Shown piece by piece: positions 20,637 through 29,308 of a stretch of 64,000 nucleotides of DNA (position 1 is the first letter of the stretch; every line of letters starts with the position of its first letter). Origin of the DNA: an uncultured Sphingomonas sp. (GTDB taxonomy: Bacteria > Pseudomonadota > Alphaproteobacteria > Sphingomonadales > Sphingomonadaceae); the NCBI GenBank assembly GCA_913775315.1, contig CAJYIX010000028.1, positions 1-64,000 of the forward strand, in the 5' to 3' direction. Under the pieces are notes generated by a model that made no database searches, was not told the DNA's origin, and saw only the letters and a program-made list of their open reading frames with translations. The position numbers were made by a program, and so were the translations under genes.

Positions 20637-20903
20637 ATGGACCGCGAAGATAGACTGAAGCGCCTGCGCTTCCGCGCCTGGCATCGCGGGACCAAGGAAG
20701 CCGACCTGCTGATCGGCGGCTTCTTCGACCGGCATCACGGCGATTGGGACGACGCGCAGATCGACCTGTTCGAACGGCTGCTGGAGGAGCAAGACGTCGA
20801 TATCATGGGCTGGGCCACGCAGTCGCAGCCGGTGCCGCCCGAATATCGCGGCCCGATGGTGCAGGCGCTCGAAGCGCTGAATTACGTCCCCATCGCCGAG
20901 TGA
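20637..20903 (+). CDS. sdhE: Succinate dehydrogenase assembly factor (FAD insertion)
   Basis: A small cytosolic protein that helps attach FAD covalently to SdhA. The 88-residue product carries the diagnostic R-G-x2-E motif (HRGTKE, residues 16-21), followed by the family's helical bundle (FDRHHGDWDDAQIDLFERLL) and the late WATQSQPVPPEY stretch. The ATG at 20637 has TTGGAGGA seven bases upstream. A longer in-frame extension covers recG on the other strand and is not real. It lies between recG and mfd, away from the sdh operon. Confidence 0.94.
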   Translation: MDREDRLKRLRFRAWHRGTKEADLLIGGFFDRHHGDWDDAQIDLFERLLEEQDVDIMGWATQSQPVPPEYRGPMVQALEALNYVPIAE

Positions 20904-20927
20904 TCCTCCGCGCCGCCTAGGAAGCCG

Positions 20928-23900
20928 ATGCCCGACCTTTCCAAGATTCTCGCTGCCAAGGCGCCGCTCACGCTTGCCGGCGTGCCGAGCGGCTTCCTCC
21001 CCTCGCTGCTCGCCGACCTCACGCGCGCGGCGCCGGGCGGCGCGGTCTTCGTCGCCACCGACGACAACGAAATGCGCGCGATCGCCGCGACCGCACCCTA
21101 TTTCGCATCCGAGATCGAAGTGGTGCAGTTCCCCGCCTGGGACTGCCTCCCCTACGACCGCGCCAGCCCGTCGCTGCGCGTCATGTCGGAGCGGCTGGCG
21201 GCGCTTCACACGCTCCAGCTAAAGCCGACCCGCCCGCGGCTGTTCCTGACGACGGTCAATGCCGCCACCCAGCGCGTCCTCACCCGCTTCCGCGTCCGCC
21301 AGCTGGTCGCACGCCTCGCGCCGGGCGAGCGCATCTCGCTCGACAAGCTGGCCGCCTTGCTCGCCGGCAACGGCTATGTCCGCACCGACACCGTCCATGA
21401 CGCGGGCGAGTTCGCGATCCGCGGCGGCCTGGTCGATCTCTACCCCTCGGGCGCGGAACAGGCGCTGCGCCTCGACTTCTTCGGTGACGAGATCGAGAGC
21501 GTGCGGACGTTCGACCCCGCCGACCAGCGCACGACCGGGCGGATCGACGGCTTCACCCTCCTGCCCGCCTCCGAGGCGCTGCTCGACGAGGACACGATCA
21601 AGCGATTCCGCACGCGGTACCGCGAGCGGTTCGGCGCGACTGCGACGGGCGACCCGCTCTATCAGGCGATCAGCGACGGCCGCCGCCTCGCCGGCATGGA
21701 GCATTGGCTGCCCCTGTTCGAGGAACGGTTGGAGACGCTGTTCGACCACCTGCCCGCCGACGCGGTCATCGTCCGCGACGCCAATGCCGTGTCGGCGGCG
21801 GAGGCGCGGTTCGAGGGAATCGCCGACTATCAGGCCAATCGCGTCCGCGCGCAGTCGAGCGATCCGGGCAGCTACCGCCCGCTCGGCCAGGACCAGCTCT
21901 ACCTCCTCGCCGACGAATGGGCCAAGCGGGTGGAGGAAGCGCCCGCACACCTCGCGACCGCGTTCCACGAGCCCGAGAGCGCGCGCGTCCTCGATTTCGG
22001 CGTCGATGGCCCGCGCGACTTCACGCCCGAACGCACCGCGCAGGCGAACGTGTACGAGGCGGTCGCAAGCCATGTCGAGACGCTGCGCAAGGACGGGCGC
22101 AAGCCGATCCTCGCCAGCTATTCGGCGGGCGCGCGCGAGCGGCTGATGGGCCTGCTCGTCGATCATGGCCTGAAGGGCGCGGTGCTCGCCGACACCTGGC
22201 AGGAGGCGCTGGGCAAGGCGGACACGTCGAAGAGCTTTGGCGTCAGCCTGATCGTCCTTCCCCTCGACCACGGCTTCACCGCGCCGGGGATTGCGGTGCT
22301 TACCGAGCAGGACATGCTCGGCGACCGGCTGGTCCGGCGCAGGAAGCGCAAGAAGTCGACCGACGCGTTCCTCGCCGAACTCGCGACGCTGTCGCCCGGC
22401 GATCTCGTCGTCCATGTCGACCACGGCATCGGCCGGTACGAGGGGCTGACGCAGATCCCGGTGCAGAAGGCGCCGCACGACTGCGTCGCGCTCACCTATG
22501 CCGGCGGCGACAAGCTCTACGTGCCCGTCGAGAATCTCGAGGTCCTGAGCCGCTACGGATCGAGCGAGGAGGGCGCGAGCCTCGATCGCCTCGGCGGCGA
22601 GGGCTGGCAGCGGCGCAAGGCGGCGATGAAGGAGCGCATCCGCGAGATCGCGGGCGAGCTCATCAAGACCGCTGCCAAGCGCGCGCTGCGCCCCGGCCAG
22701 GTCGCCGAGCCCGACGCCGGCGGCTATCCCGCCTTCCTCGACCGCTTCCCCTACGAGGAGACCGAGGATCAGGATCGCGCGATCGACGACGTGCTCGGCG
22801 ATCTCGGTTCGGGCAAGCCGATGGACCGGCTGGTCGTCGGCGACGTCGGCTTCGGCAAGACCGAGGTGGCGCTCCGCGCCGCGTTCGTCGCGGCGATGGC
22901 GGGGATGCAGGTCGCGGTCATCTGTCCCACCACGCTGCTCGCGCGCCAGCACTACACCAACTTCTCGGCGCGGTTCGAGGGGTTCCCGATCAATGTCGGC
23001 CGCATCAGCCGTCTGGTCCCCGCGCCCGAGATCAAGAAGGTCAAGGAGGGGCTGGCCGACGGCACGATCGACGTGGTGATCGGCACCCACGCACTCCTCG
23101 CCAAGGGTCTCGACTTCAAGCGCCTCGGCCTCGTCATCGTCGACGAGGAGCAGCGGTTCGGCGTCACGCACAAGGAACGGCTGAAGGCGCTGAAGGCCGA
23201 TGTCCACGTCCTCACCCTCACTGCCACCCCGATCCCCCGTACGCTTCAGATGGCGATGTCGGGGCTGCGCGAGCTATCGGTGATCCAGACGCCGCCGGTC
23301 GATCGCCTCGCGGTGCGCACCTACGTCATGCCGTGGGACCCGGTGGTGCTGCGCGAGGCGTTGCTGCGCGAGCATTATCGCGGCGGACAGAGCTATTTCG
23401 TCACTCCTCGCATCGCCGATCTGCCCGAAATCGAGGAGTTCCTGCGCAACGAGGTGCCCGAGGTCCGCTACGTCGTCGCCCACGGCCAGATGGCGGCGAG
23501 CGAGGTCGAGGAGCGCATGTCCGCCTTCTACGACAAGAAGTTCGAGGTGCTGATCTCGACAACCATCGTCGAAAGCGGGCTCGATATCCCCAGCGCCAAC
23601 ACGATGATCGTCAATCGCGCGGACAAGTTCGGCCTGGCCCAGCTCTACCAGCTTCGCGGCCGCGTCGGGCGGGCCAAGACGCGCGCCTATGCGTATCTGA
23701 CGACGCCGCCCGAGCGGATGATGACCGAGGCGGCGGACAAAAGGCTGAAGGTGCTGTCCGACCTCGATTCGCTGGGGGCGGGTTTCCAGCTCGCCAGCCA
23801 CGACCTCGACATTCGCGGCGCGGGCAACCTGCTCGGCGACGAGCAGTCGGGGCATATCAAGGAGGTCGGCTACGAACTCTACCAAGCGATGCTGGAGGAG

Positions 23901-24407
23901 GCGATCCTGGAGGCCAAATCCGGCCGCTCCAAGGATGAAGGCGATCTCGCGCCGGGCGACTTCTCGCCGCAGATCACCGTCGATGCGCCGATCATGCTGC
24001 CAGAGGAGTTTATCCCCGACCTTGACCTCCGCATGGGCCTCTATCGCCGTCTGAACGACGTCGAGGACCGCCGCGGGATCGAGGCGTTCGCCGCCGAGCT
24101 CATCGACCGCTTCGGCAAGTTGCCCGAGGCGACCGAGAACCTGCTGGTGCTGATGGAAGCGAAGCTGAACGCCAAGACCGCCTGTATCGCGAAGCTCGAC
24201 GTGGGGCCCAAGGGCGCGCTGGTCAGCTTCGCGAAGGATCATTTCCCCAACGTCGACGGCCTGATGGCCTATGTCGGGCGGCTGGAGGGGACGGCGAAGC
24301 TGCGGCCGGACATGAAGCTGGTGGTGAACCGCCCGTTCGCGACGCCCAAGGCCCGGCTGAACGCGGCGCTCCAGATCAGCCGGGGGTTGGCAAAGGCGGC
24401 GGGTTGA
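20928..24407 (+). CDS. mfd: Transcription-repair coupling factor
   Basis: Displaces RNA polymerase stalled at lesions and recruits UvrABC. The 1159-residue protein shows the family order: a UvrB-homology region (about 20-350), an RNA-polymerase-interacting domain with DLVVHVDHGIGRYEGL (about 490-570), a RecG-like translocase with Walker A GDVGFGKTEVALRAAF and a DEEQ box (VDEEQRFGVTHKE), TATPIPRTL, the LRGRVGRAK motif, and a C-terminal TRCF domain. Starts 24 bases after sdhE with AGGAAG before the ATG. Followed by a bidirectional terminator. Confidence 0.97.
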   Translation: MPDLSKILAAKAPLTLAGVPSGFLPSLLADLTRAAPGGAVFVATDDNEMRAIAATAPYFASEIEVVQFPAWDCLPYDRASPSLRVMSERLAALHTLQLKPTRPRLFLTTVNAATQRVLTRFRVRQLVARLAPGERISLDKLAALLAGNGYVRTDTVHDAGEFAIRGGLVDLYPSGAEQALRLDFFGDEIESVRTFDPADQRTTGRIDGFTLLPASEALLDEDTIKRFRTRYRERFGATATGDPLYQAISDGRRLAGMEHWLPLFEERLETLFDHLPADAVIVRDANAVSAAEARFEGIADYQANRVRAQSSDPGSYRPLGQDQLYLLADEWAKRVEEAPAHLATAFHEPESARVLDFGVDGPRDFTPERTAQANVYEAVASHVETLRKDGRKPILASYSAGARERLMGLLVDHGLKGAVLADTWQEALGKADTSKSFGVSLIVLPLDHGFTAPGIAVLTEQDMLGDRLVRRRKRKKSTDAFLAELATLSPGDLVVHVDHGIGRYEGLTQIPVQKAPHDCVALTYAGGDKLYVPVENLEVLSRYGSSEEGASLDRLGGEGWQRRKAAMKERIREIAGELIKTAAKRALRPGQVAEPDAGGYPAFLDRFPYEETEDQDRAIDDVLGDLGSGKPMDRLVVGDVGFGKTEVALRAAFVAAMAGMQVAVICPTTLLARQHYTNFSARFEGFPINVGRISRLVPAPEIKKVKEGLADGTIDVVIGTHALLAKGLDFKRLGLVIVDEEQRFGVTHKERLKALKADVHVLTLTATPIPRTLQMAMSGLRELSVIQTPPVDRLAVRTYVMPWDPVVLREALLREHYRGGQSYFVTPRIADLPEIEEFLRNEVPEVRYVVAHGQMAASEVEERMSAFYDKKFEVLISTTIVESGLDIPSANTMIVNRADKFGLAQLYQLRGRVGRAKTRAYAYLTTPPERMMTEAADKRLKVLSDLDSLGAGFQLASHDLDIRGAGNLLGDEQSGHIKEVGYELYQAMLEEAILEAKSGRSKDEGDLAPGDFSPQITVDAPIMLPEEFIPDLDLRMGLYRRLNDVEDRRGIEAFAAELIDRFGKLPEATENLLVLMEAKLNAKTACIAKLDVGPKGALVSFAKDHFPNVDGLMAYVGRLEGTAKLRPDMKLVVNRPFATPKARLNAALQISRGLAKAAG

Positions 24408-24428
24408 AAGCGCCGCTGAACTGACAAG

Positions 24429-24468
24429 AAAAAAGGCGCGGCCTCCAAGCGGAAGCCGCGCCCTTTTC
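24429..24468. terminator. Bidirectional rho-independent terminator
   Basis: Arms aaaaaaggcgcggc (24429-24442) and gccgcgcccttttc (24455-24468) pair over 14 positions with two G-U wobbles, leaving a 12-base loop. An A-run precedes and a T-run follows the stem, as needed to stop both mfd and the convergent ahcY. Confidence 0.85.
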
Positions 24469-24496
24469 AAACGGGAGGCGGGTCGCCCCGCCCCAA

Positions 24497-25924
24497 TCAG
24501 TAGCGGTAGTGGTCCGGCTTGAACGGGCCCTCGACCGGCACGCCGATGTAACCGGCCTGCTTGTCCGAAAGCTTCGACAGCTTGACGCCCAGCTTCTCGA
24601 GATGCAGCGCCGCGACCTTTTCGTCGAGGTGCTTGGGCAGGACGTAGACCTTGTTCTCGTACTTGTCGCCGTCGGTCCAGAGCTCGATCTGCGCGAGCGT
24701 CTGGTTGGTGAAGCTCGCCGACATGACGAACGACGGGTGGCCGGTCGCACAGCCGAGGTTCACGAGGCGACCCTTGGCGAGGACGATGATCTGCTTGCCG
24801 TCGGGGAATTCGACCAAGTCGGTGCCCGGCTTCACTTCGGTCCACTTGTAGTTCGACAGCGCTGCGATCTGGATCTCGCTGTCGAAGTGGCCGATGTTGC
24901 AGACGATCGACATGGGGCGCATCGCCTTCATATGATCGGCGGTGATGACGTCGGCATTGCCGGTGGCGGTGACGAAGATGTCGGCGCGGGTCACCGCTTC
25001 CTCCATCGTCACGACCTCAAACCCTTCCATCGCGGCCTGGAGCGCGCAGATCGGATCGACCTCCGTCACCATCACGCGCGCGCCGCCGTTGCGGAGCGAC
25101 TGGGCCGAACCCTTGCCCACGTCGCCGAAGCCGGCGACGACCGCGACCTTGCCGGCCAGCATCACGTCGGTGGCGCGGCGGATCGCGTCGACCAGCGATT
25201 CCTTGCAGCCATAGAGATTGTCGAACTTCGACTTGGTGACGCTGTCGTTGACGTTGATCGCGGGGAAGGGCAGCTCGCCCTTCTTGGCGATCTCGTACAG
25301 GCGGTGGACGCCGGTCGTCGTCTCTTCGCTGACGCCCTTCAGGTTCTTCACGGTTTCGGTCAGGTAGCCAGGCTTCTTCGCCACGAACGCCTTGAGGGCG
25401 CGCTGCATCTCGACCTCTTCCTCATTCTCGGGCTCGGGCATGGTGTGCCCGGCTTCGAGCTTGGCGCCCCAAAGCGCGAACATCGTCGCGTCGCCGCCGT
25501 CATCGAGGATGATGTTGGCGGTCTGGCCCTCGACCTCATGATCCCAGCTGAAGATGTCGCCGACATAGTTCCAGTAGTCGGCCAGCGTCTCGCCCTTCAC
25601 GGCGAAGACGGGCACGCCCGACGCGGCGATCGCGGCGGCGGCGTGGTCCTGCGTCGAGAAGATGTTGCAGGTCGCCCAGCGCACGTCGGCGCCGAGCGCG
25701 GTCAGCGTCTCGATCAGCACCGCGGTCTGGATCGTCATGTGGAGCGAACCGGTGATGCGCGCGCCCTTCAGGGGCTGCGACGCGCCGAACTCCTCGCGCA
25801 GCGCCATCAGGCCCGGCATCTCGGTCTCGGCGATCTTGATCTCGGCGCGGCCGAAATCGGCAAGCGACAGATCGGCGACGACGTAATCCTTCGTCTCGAG
25901 GACGGGGGCGGTGGCCACGGGCAT
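24497..25924 (-). CDS. ahcY: Adenosylhomocysteinase
   Basis: Reversibly splits S-adenosylhomocysteine into adenosine and homocysteine, clearing the inhibitor of methyltransferases. The 475-residue product matches the long bacterial form. Visible landmarks are the substrate stretch [18 protein letters not shown], the NAD Rossmann loop [16 protein letters not shown], and the C-terminal [10 protein letters not shown] tail whose Lys and Tyr reach the NAD of the neighbouring subunit. The ATG at 25924 follows a purine-rich site (CAGGAGTA). A 14-base palindrome 65 bases upstream is a likely operator. Convergent with mfd. Confidence 0.97.
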   Translation of the reverse strand: MPVATAPVLETKDYVVADLSLADFGRAEIKIAETEMPGLMALREEFGASQPLKGARITGSLHMTIQTAVLIETLTALGADVRWATCNIFSTQDHAAAAIAASGVPVFAVKGETLADYWNYVGDIFSWDHEVEGQTANIILDDGGDATMFALWGAKLEAGHTMPEPENEEEVEMQRALKAFVAKKPGYLTETVKNLKGVSEETTTGVHRLYEIAKKGELPFPAINVNDSVTKSKFDNLYGCKESLVDAIRRATDVMLAGKVAVVAGFGDVGKGSAQSLRNGGARVMVTEVDPICALQAAMEGFEVVTMEEAVTRADIFVTATGNADVITADHMKAMRPMSIVCNIGHFDSEIQIAALSNYKWTEVKPGTDLVEFPDGKQIIVLAKGRLVNLGCATGHPSFVMSASFTNQTLAQIELWTDGDKYENKVYVLPKHLDEKVAALHLEKLGVKLSKLSDKQAGYIGVPVEGPFKPDHYRY

Positions 25925-25988
25925 TACTCCTGGATCTGGATGGATGCCGCGCCCTTACCGTGCCCGCCGGGCAAACGCAAATGCGATA

Positions 25989-26002
25989 TAAAGATATCTT
26001 TA
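25989..26002. promoter_or_regulatory. Perfect 14-bp palindrome upstream of ahcY
   Basis: TAAAGATATCTTTA is a perfect dyad lying 65 bases before the ahcY start, in the 88 bases between yqgE and ahcY, and is strikingly AT-rich in a GC-rich chromosome. ArsR-family regulators that sense S-adenosylhomocysteine are known to control ahcY and methionine genes in proteobacteria; this could be such a site, but the regulator is not in the window. Confidence 0.6.
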
Positions 26003-26012
26003 AGTGTGATCG

Positions 26013-26585
26013 TCAGGCGTTGCCCGCGCGGGTCGACAGCAGGACCGGATCGATGCCGGCGCTGGTGAACCCGTTCAGCCAGCGCGCATGCACGTCGGCT
26101 TCGAAAAGTAGTGCGTCGTCGCCGGGCACGTTGAACCAGCCGTGGCGCGTCATCTCTTCGTCGAGCTGGCCCGCGCTCCAGCCGGCATAGCCGAGCGCGA
26201 CGATCCAACGCGTGGGCCCTCGCCCCTCGGCGATCGCGCGCAGCACATCGACGGTGCTCGACAGCGCCCAGCGCCCCGCGACATCCACGGTGTCCTGGCC
26301 GCTCCAGTCAGCGCTATGCACGACGAAGCCGCGCCGCGGTTCGACCGGGCCGCCGAAATGCACCGGCGCGGCGGGCACACCCTCGGTCGGGATGTCGAAC
26401 TGGTCGAGAACGTCGTGAAACGTCAGACCCTCGACCAGCGCGCCGATGCCGATGCCGAGGGCGCCGTCGGCATCATGCGCGCACATCGCGATGACCGCCT
26501 GCTCGAAGCGCGGGTCGCCGATCCCCGGCATCGCCAGGAGGAACTGGCCGGTCAGGAACGGGCTGGCGGAAGCGGACATAACCAT
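26013..26585 (-). CDS. yqgE: YqgE/AlgH family protein
   Basis: A 190-residue protein of the UPF0301 family, whose function is unsettled (linked to alginate regulation in Pseudomonas under the name AlgH). The family pattern is plain: FLTGQFLLAMPGIGDPRFEQAVIAMCAHD at the N-terminus (shown in the part after residue 9), VHFGGPVEP in the middle and ALGYAGWSAGQLDEE near residue 140. I took the ATG at 26585; another ATG at 26579 gives MSASASP and is equally possible. The long upstream open frame to 27689 is not coding. Same strand as ahcY, 88 bases upstream of it. Confidence 0.92.
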   Translation of the reverse strand: MVMSASASPFLTGQFLLAMPGIGDPRFEQAVIAMCAHDADGALGIGIGALVEGLTFHDVLDQFDIPTEGVPAAPVHFGGPVEPRRGFVVHSADWSGQDTVDVAGRWALSSTVDVLRAIAEGRGPTRWIVALGYAGWSAGQLDEEMTRHGWFNVPGDDALLFEADVHARWLNGFTSAGIDPVLLSTRAGNA

Positions 26586-26681
26586 CGCAGAAGAACAATA
26601 AGGGCAGCGGATGCGATCCGTCATCGCTTGAAAAAGGCGTGAGCCGCGCCAAGCTGCCGTCCAGTCCAACAGGAGCATGGC

Positions 26682-27161
26682 ATGACGATCAAGACAGGCG
26701 ACCGCATTCCCGACGCGAAACTGGTCAAGGCCGGCGCCGAAGGCCCCGAACAGATCAGCGCCGCCGATTTCTTCAAGGGCCGGCGCGTCGCGGTGTTCGC
26801 GGTGCCTGGCGCGTTCACGCCGACCTGCTCGGCGCGTCACCTGCCCGGCTTCATCGAGCGCGCGGGCGAATTGAAGGAAAAGGGCATCGACGAGATCGCC
26901 TGCACCTCCGTCAACGACGCGTTCGTGATGGGCGCGTGGGCCAAGGCGAACAATGCCGATGCGGTGACGATGCTCGCCGACGGCAATGCCGAGTTCGCGA
27001 AGGCCGCGGGGCTGGAAATGGACGGCAGCGCTTACGGAATGGGCACGCGCAGCCAGCGTTATGCGATGATCGTCAACGACGGCGTGGTCGAGCAGATCCA
27101 TGTCGAACAGCCCGGCGAGTTCAGCGTCAGCTCGGCCGACCATCTGCTCGAACAGCTCTGA
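26682..27161 (+). CDS. Peroxiredoxin, Prx5/glutaredoxin-type
   Basis: A 159-residue thioredoxin-fold peroxidase that reduces hydrogen peroxide and organic peroxides. The peroxidatic Cys49 lies in PGAFTPTCSARHLPGF, the signature of the Prx5 subgroup; a second Cys at 74 (DEIACTSVND) is at the place where some Prx5 enzymes keep a non-catalytic Cys. The reductant is probably glutathione/glutaredoxin or thioredoxin. AGGAGCATGGC gives a good ribosome site for the ATG at 26682. Divergent from yqgE. Confidence 0.93.
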   Translation: MTIKTGDRIPDAKLVKAGAEGPEQISAADFFKGRRVAVFAVPGAFTPTCSARHLPGFIERAGELKEKGIDEIACTSVNDAFVMGAWAKANNADAVTMLADGNAEFAKAAGLEMDGSAYGMGTRSQRYAMIVNDGVVEQIHVEQPGEFSVSSADHLLEQL

Positions 27162-27164
27162 ACC

Positions 27165-27189
27165 GGAACCGTGACGGCCTTGGAATGTT
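27165..27189 (+). promoter_or_regulatory. Candidate EcfG (general stress sigma) promoter
   Basis: GGAAC at 27165-27169, a 16-base spacer, then TGTT at 27186-27189. The alphaproteobacterial EcfG consensus is GGAAC, 16-17 bases, CGTT, so this differs at one position. It begins just after the peroxiredoxin stop and ends 24 bases before the ATG of the Lys/Ala-rich gene. Confidence 0.5.
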
Positions 27190-27213
27190 GCTGGTGCGAA
27201 AGGAGATTTCGCG

Positions 27214-27666
27214 ATGACCACTGACGTGACCAAGGCCGCGCACGACGCGGCCGAAGCGACCAAGACCAAGGCTGCGAAAGCGAGCGCCACCGTCAAGAAG
27301 GCGGCGACCACCGCCGCCGACAAGAGCCGTGTCGTCGCCAAGAAAGCGGCGAAGCGCGTGGACGAAGTGACCGAGACGACGGTCGACACGGCCAAGCGCC
27401 ACCCCGTCGCCGCCGCCGCGATCGCGGTGGGCACCGCGGCCGCCATCGCCGGCGCAGCCTTCGGCGCGACCAAGCTGGTCGAGAAGCGCAAGGAAGCCAA
27501 GCCTGCGCCCAAGCGCAAACCCACGGTGAAGACGGCCGCGACCCCGCCCAAGCCGGCAACAGCGAAGGCAGCCGCTTCCAGGAAGCCCGCGACGACCAAG
27601 GCGCCGGCGCGCAAGCCCGCCGCCAAGACGCCGGTCGCCAAGCCCAACGGCGCGACCCAGCACTGA
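27214..27666 (+). CDS. Lys/Ala-rich protein with one hydrophobic segment
   Basis: A 150-residue basic protein of low complexity. Residues 1-65 form a likely amphipathic helix of Ala, Lys and Thr; residues 66-90 (HPVAAAAIAVGTAAAIAGAA and on) are a small-residue hydrophobic span like those at the end of DUF883/YqjD ribosome- and membrane-linked proteins; residues 91-150 are a Lys-Pro-Ala tail of the kind found in histone-H1-like bacterial proteins. I do not assign a family. AAAGGAGAT stands before the ATG. The EcfG-like promoter just upstream suggests a general-stress gene. Confidence 0.85.
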   Translation: MTTDVTKAAHDAAEATKTKAAKASATVKKAATTAADKSRVVAKKAAKRVDEVTETTVDTAKRHPVAAAAIAVGTAAAIAGAAFGATKLVEKRKEAKPAPKRKPTVKTAATPPKPATAKAAASRKPATTKAPARKPAAKTPVAKPNGATQH

Positions 27667-27673
27667 CGATCCC

Positions 27674-27706
27674 TCCGCGGCGGTACCAAGCGCGTACCGC
27701 CGCGGA
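27674..27706 (+). terminator. Strong GC hairpin after the Lys/Ala-rich gene
   Basis: Perfect 13-base arms tccgcggcggtac (27674-27686) and its complement (27694-27706) with a 7-base loop. There is no T-run after the stem, so it may end or pause transcription, or stabilise the 3' end of the message. Confidence 0.55.
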
Positions 27707-27758
27707 ATCGTCACGCCCCCGTCTTGCCAGCGTCATCGCGGCGAATTAGCCGTCCAAG

Positions 27759-29192
27759 ATGACAAAGGCAGAATCAATCGTCGCCGAACTCGATCGGCTC
27801 TACACCGCCTCCGTCTCGCGCCTGAAGGCGGCGCTCGAGACCTATCTTTCCACCGGCGAGGCCCCCGCGCCCGAGATGCGCAAGGACGGCAGCTTCGCCT
27901 ATCCCGAGATTCGCGTCCGCTACACCGGCGGCCCCGACCGTCCCGCCCCGACGCGCTCCTTCGGCCGCCTCGTCACCGCGGGCGATTATCGCATCAGCGT
28001 GACCAAGCCGGCGATGTACGGCGACTATCTGACTGAACAGCTCACGCTGCTGATCGAGGATTACGACGTCGAGGTTGAGGCGGTGCCGGGGCGGCAGGAA
28101 ATCCCCTTCCCCTACGTCCTCGATCCAGGCCATGCGCTCCAGCTCGACGAGGTATCGGCATCCGAACTCGCGCGGTTCTTCCCCGCGACCGAACTGGCGC
28201 ATATCGGTGACGAGATCGCCGACGGCCTGTGGGTCAGCTTGGACGGCACGCGGCCGCTGGCGCTGTTCGATGGGCTGCGCACCGACTTCAGCCTCGCGCG
28301 GCTGCGCCACTATACCGGCACGCCGACTGAGCATGTGCAGAAATACGTGCTGTTCACCAACTACCACCGCTATGTCGACGAGTTCGTGCGCTGGGGCACC
28401 GAACAGCTCGGCAAGGGCCAGTATACCGCGCTGTCGGGTGCGGGCGGGCTGTATCTCGAGGCCGGCGCCGACCCCACCGACCATGTCGCCGACAGCGCGT
28501 GGCGCCGGCACCAGATGCCCGCCTATCACCTGATCGCGCCCGATCGCAGCGGCATCACCCTCGTCAACATCGGCGTCGGTCCGTCGAACGCCAAGACGAT
28601 CACCGACCACCTCGCCGTCACCCGGCCCGAGGCGTGGCTGATGATCGGCCATTGCGGCGGCCTTCGGCCCAGCCAGCGGATCGGCGATTACGTCCTCGCC
28701 CACGCGTACCTTCGCGACGACCACGTGCTGGACGAGGTGCTGCCCCCCGCCATTCCCGTGCCCGCGATCGCCGAGGTTCAGCAGGCGCTGGCGCGCGCGG
28801 CGCAGACCATTTCGGGCCAGTCGGGGGACGAATTGAAGCGGCGGCTGCGCACCGGCACGATCGTCACCACCGACGACCGCAACTGGGAACTGCGCTTCTC
28901 CGCCTCGGCGCTGCGCTTCTCCTTGAGCCGTGCGGTCGGCATCGACATGGAATCGGCGACGATCGCCGCGCAGGGCTATCGCTTCCGCGTCCCCTACGGC
29001 ACGCTGCTCTGCGTCTCGGACAAGCCGCTGCACGGCGAGCTGAAGCTGCCGGGTCAGGCCAATCGCTTCTACGAGCGCGCGATCAGCGAGCATATGCGGA
29101 TTGGCATCGAGACGGTCGAGGAACTGCGCCGCGAGGGCGCCAAGCTCCACAGCCGCAAGCTGCGCGCGTTCAACGAGCCGCCGTTCCGTTGA
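27759..29192 (+). CDS. amn: AMP nucleosidase
   Basis: Hydrolyses AMP to adenine and ribose-5-phosphate, adjusting the adenylate pool. The 477-residue protein has the family's N-terminal AMP nucleosidase domain (about 10-165, with RSFGRLVTAGDYRISVTKP) and a C-terminal phosphorylase-superfamily domain (about 255-450, with NIGVGPSNAKTITDHLA, MIGHCGGLRPSQ and VGIDMESATIAAQGY). Length fits the family. Start ATG at 27759. Confidence 0.95.
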   Translation: MTKAESIVAELDRLYTASVSRLKAALETYLSTGEAPAPEMRKDGSFAYPEIRVRYTGGPDRPAPTRSFGRLVTAGDYRISVTKPAMYGDYLTEQLTLLIEDYDVEVEAVPGRQEIPFPYVLDPGHALQLDEVSASELARFFPATELAHIGDEIADGLWVSLDGTRPLALFDGLRTDFSLARLRHYTGTPTEHVQKYVLFTNYHRYVDEFVRWGTEQLGKGQYTALSGAGGLYLEAGADPTDHVADSAWRRHQMPAYHLIAPDRSGITLVNIGVGPSNAKTITDHLAVTRPEAWLMIGHCGGLRPSQRIGDYVLAHAYLRDDHVLDEVLPPAIPVPAIAEVQQALARAAQTISGQSGDELKRRLRTGTIVTTDDRNWELRFSASALRFSLSRAVGIDMESATIAAQGYRFRVPYGTLLCVSDKPLHGELKLPGQANRFYERAISEHMRIGIETVEELRREGAKLHSRKLRAFNEPPFR

Positions 29193-29302
29193 GCCCGCGC
29201 GCGATCACCGCGATCGGAGTGGCGGCGGCCGTGTGGCTGCTGCTGCGCCCGGCGCGGATGGGCGACGGAACGTTGAAGCGAACTCCGCTGCCGGCCGATT
29301 GA
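29189..29302 (+). CDS. Possible 37-residue single-span membrane peptide
   Basis: A TTG at 29189 overlaps the amn stop (TTGA) and opens 37 codons with one hydrophobic stretch (AITAIGVAAAVWLLL) and a polar tail. The coupling is suggestive, but the start is weak and the peptide short, so this may be chance. Confidence 0.25.
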   Translation: MSPRAITAIGVAAAVWLLLRPARMGDGTLKRTPLPAD

Positions 29303-29308
29303 CCTGCC

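Noticed and set aside
21219-23207. 662-codon frame opposite mfd
   Set aside because: Antisense, low-complexity Arg/Ala/Glu text without domains.
25925-26012. S-adenosylhomocysteine or SAM riboswitch before ahcY
   Set aside because: The leader is short and I could not see a conserved riboswitch core; only the palindrome is supported.
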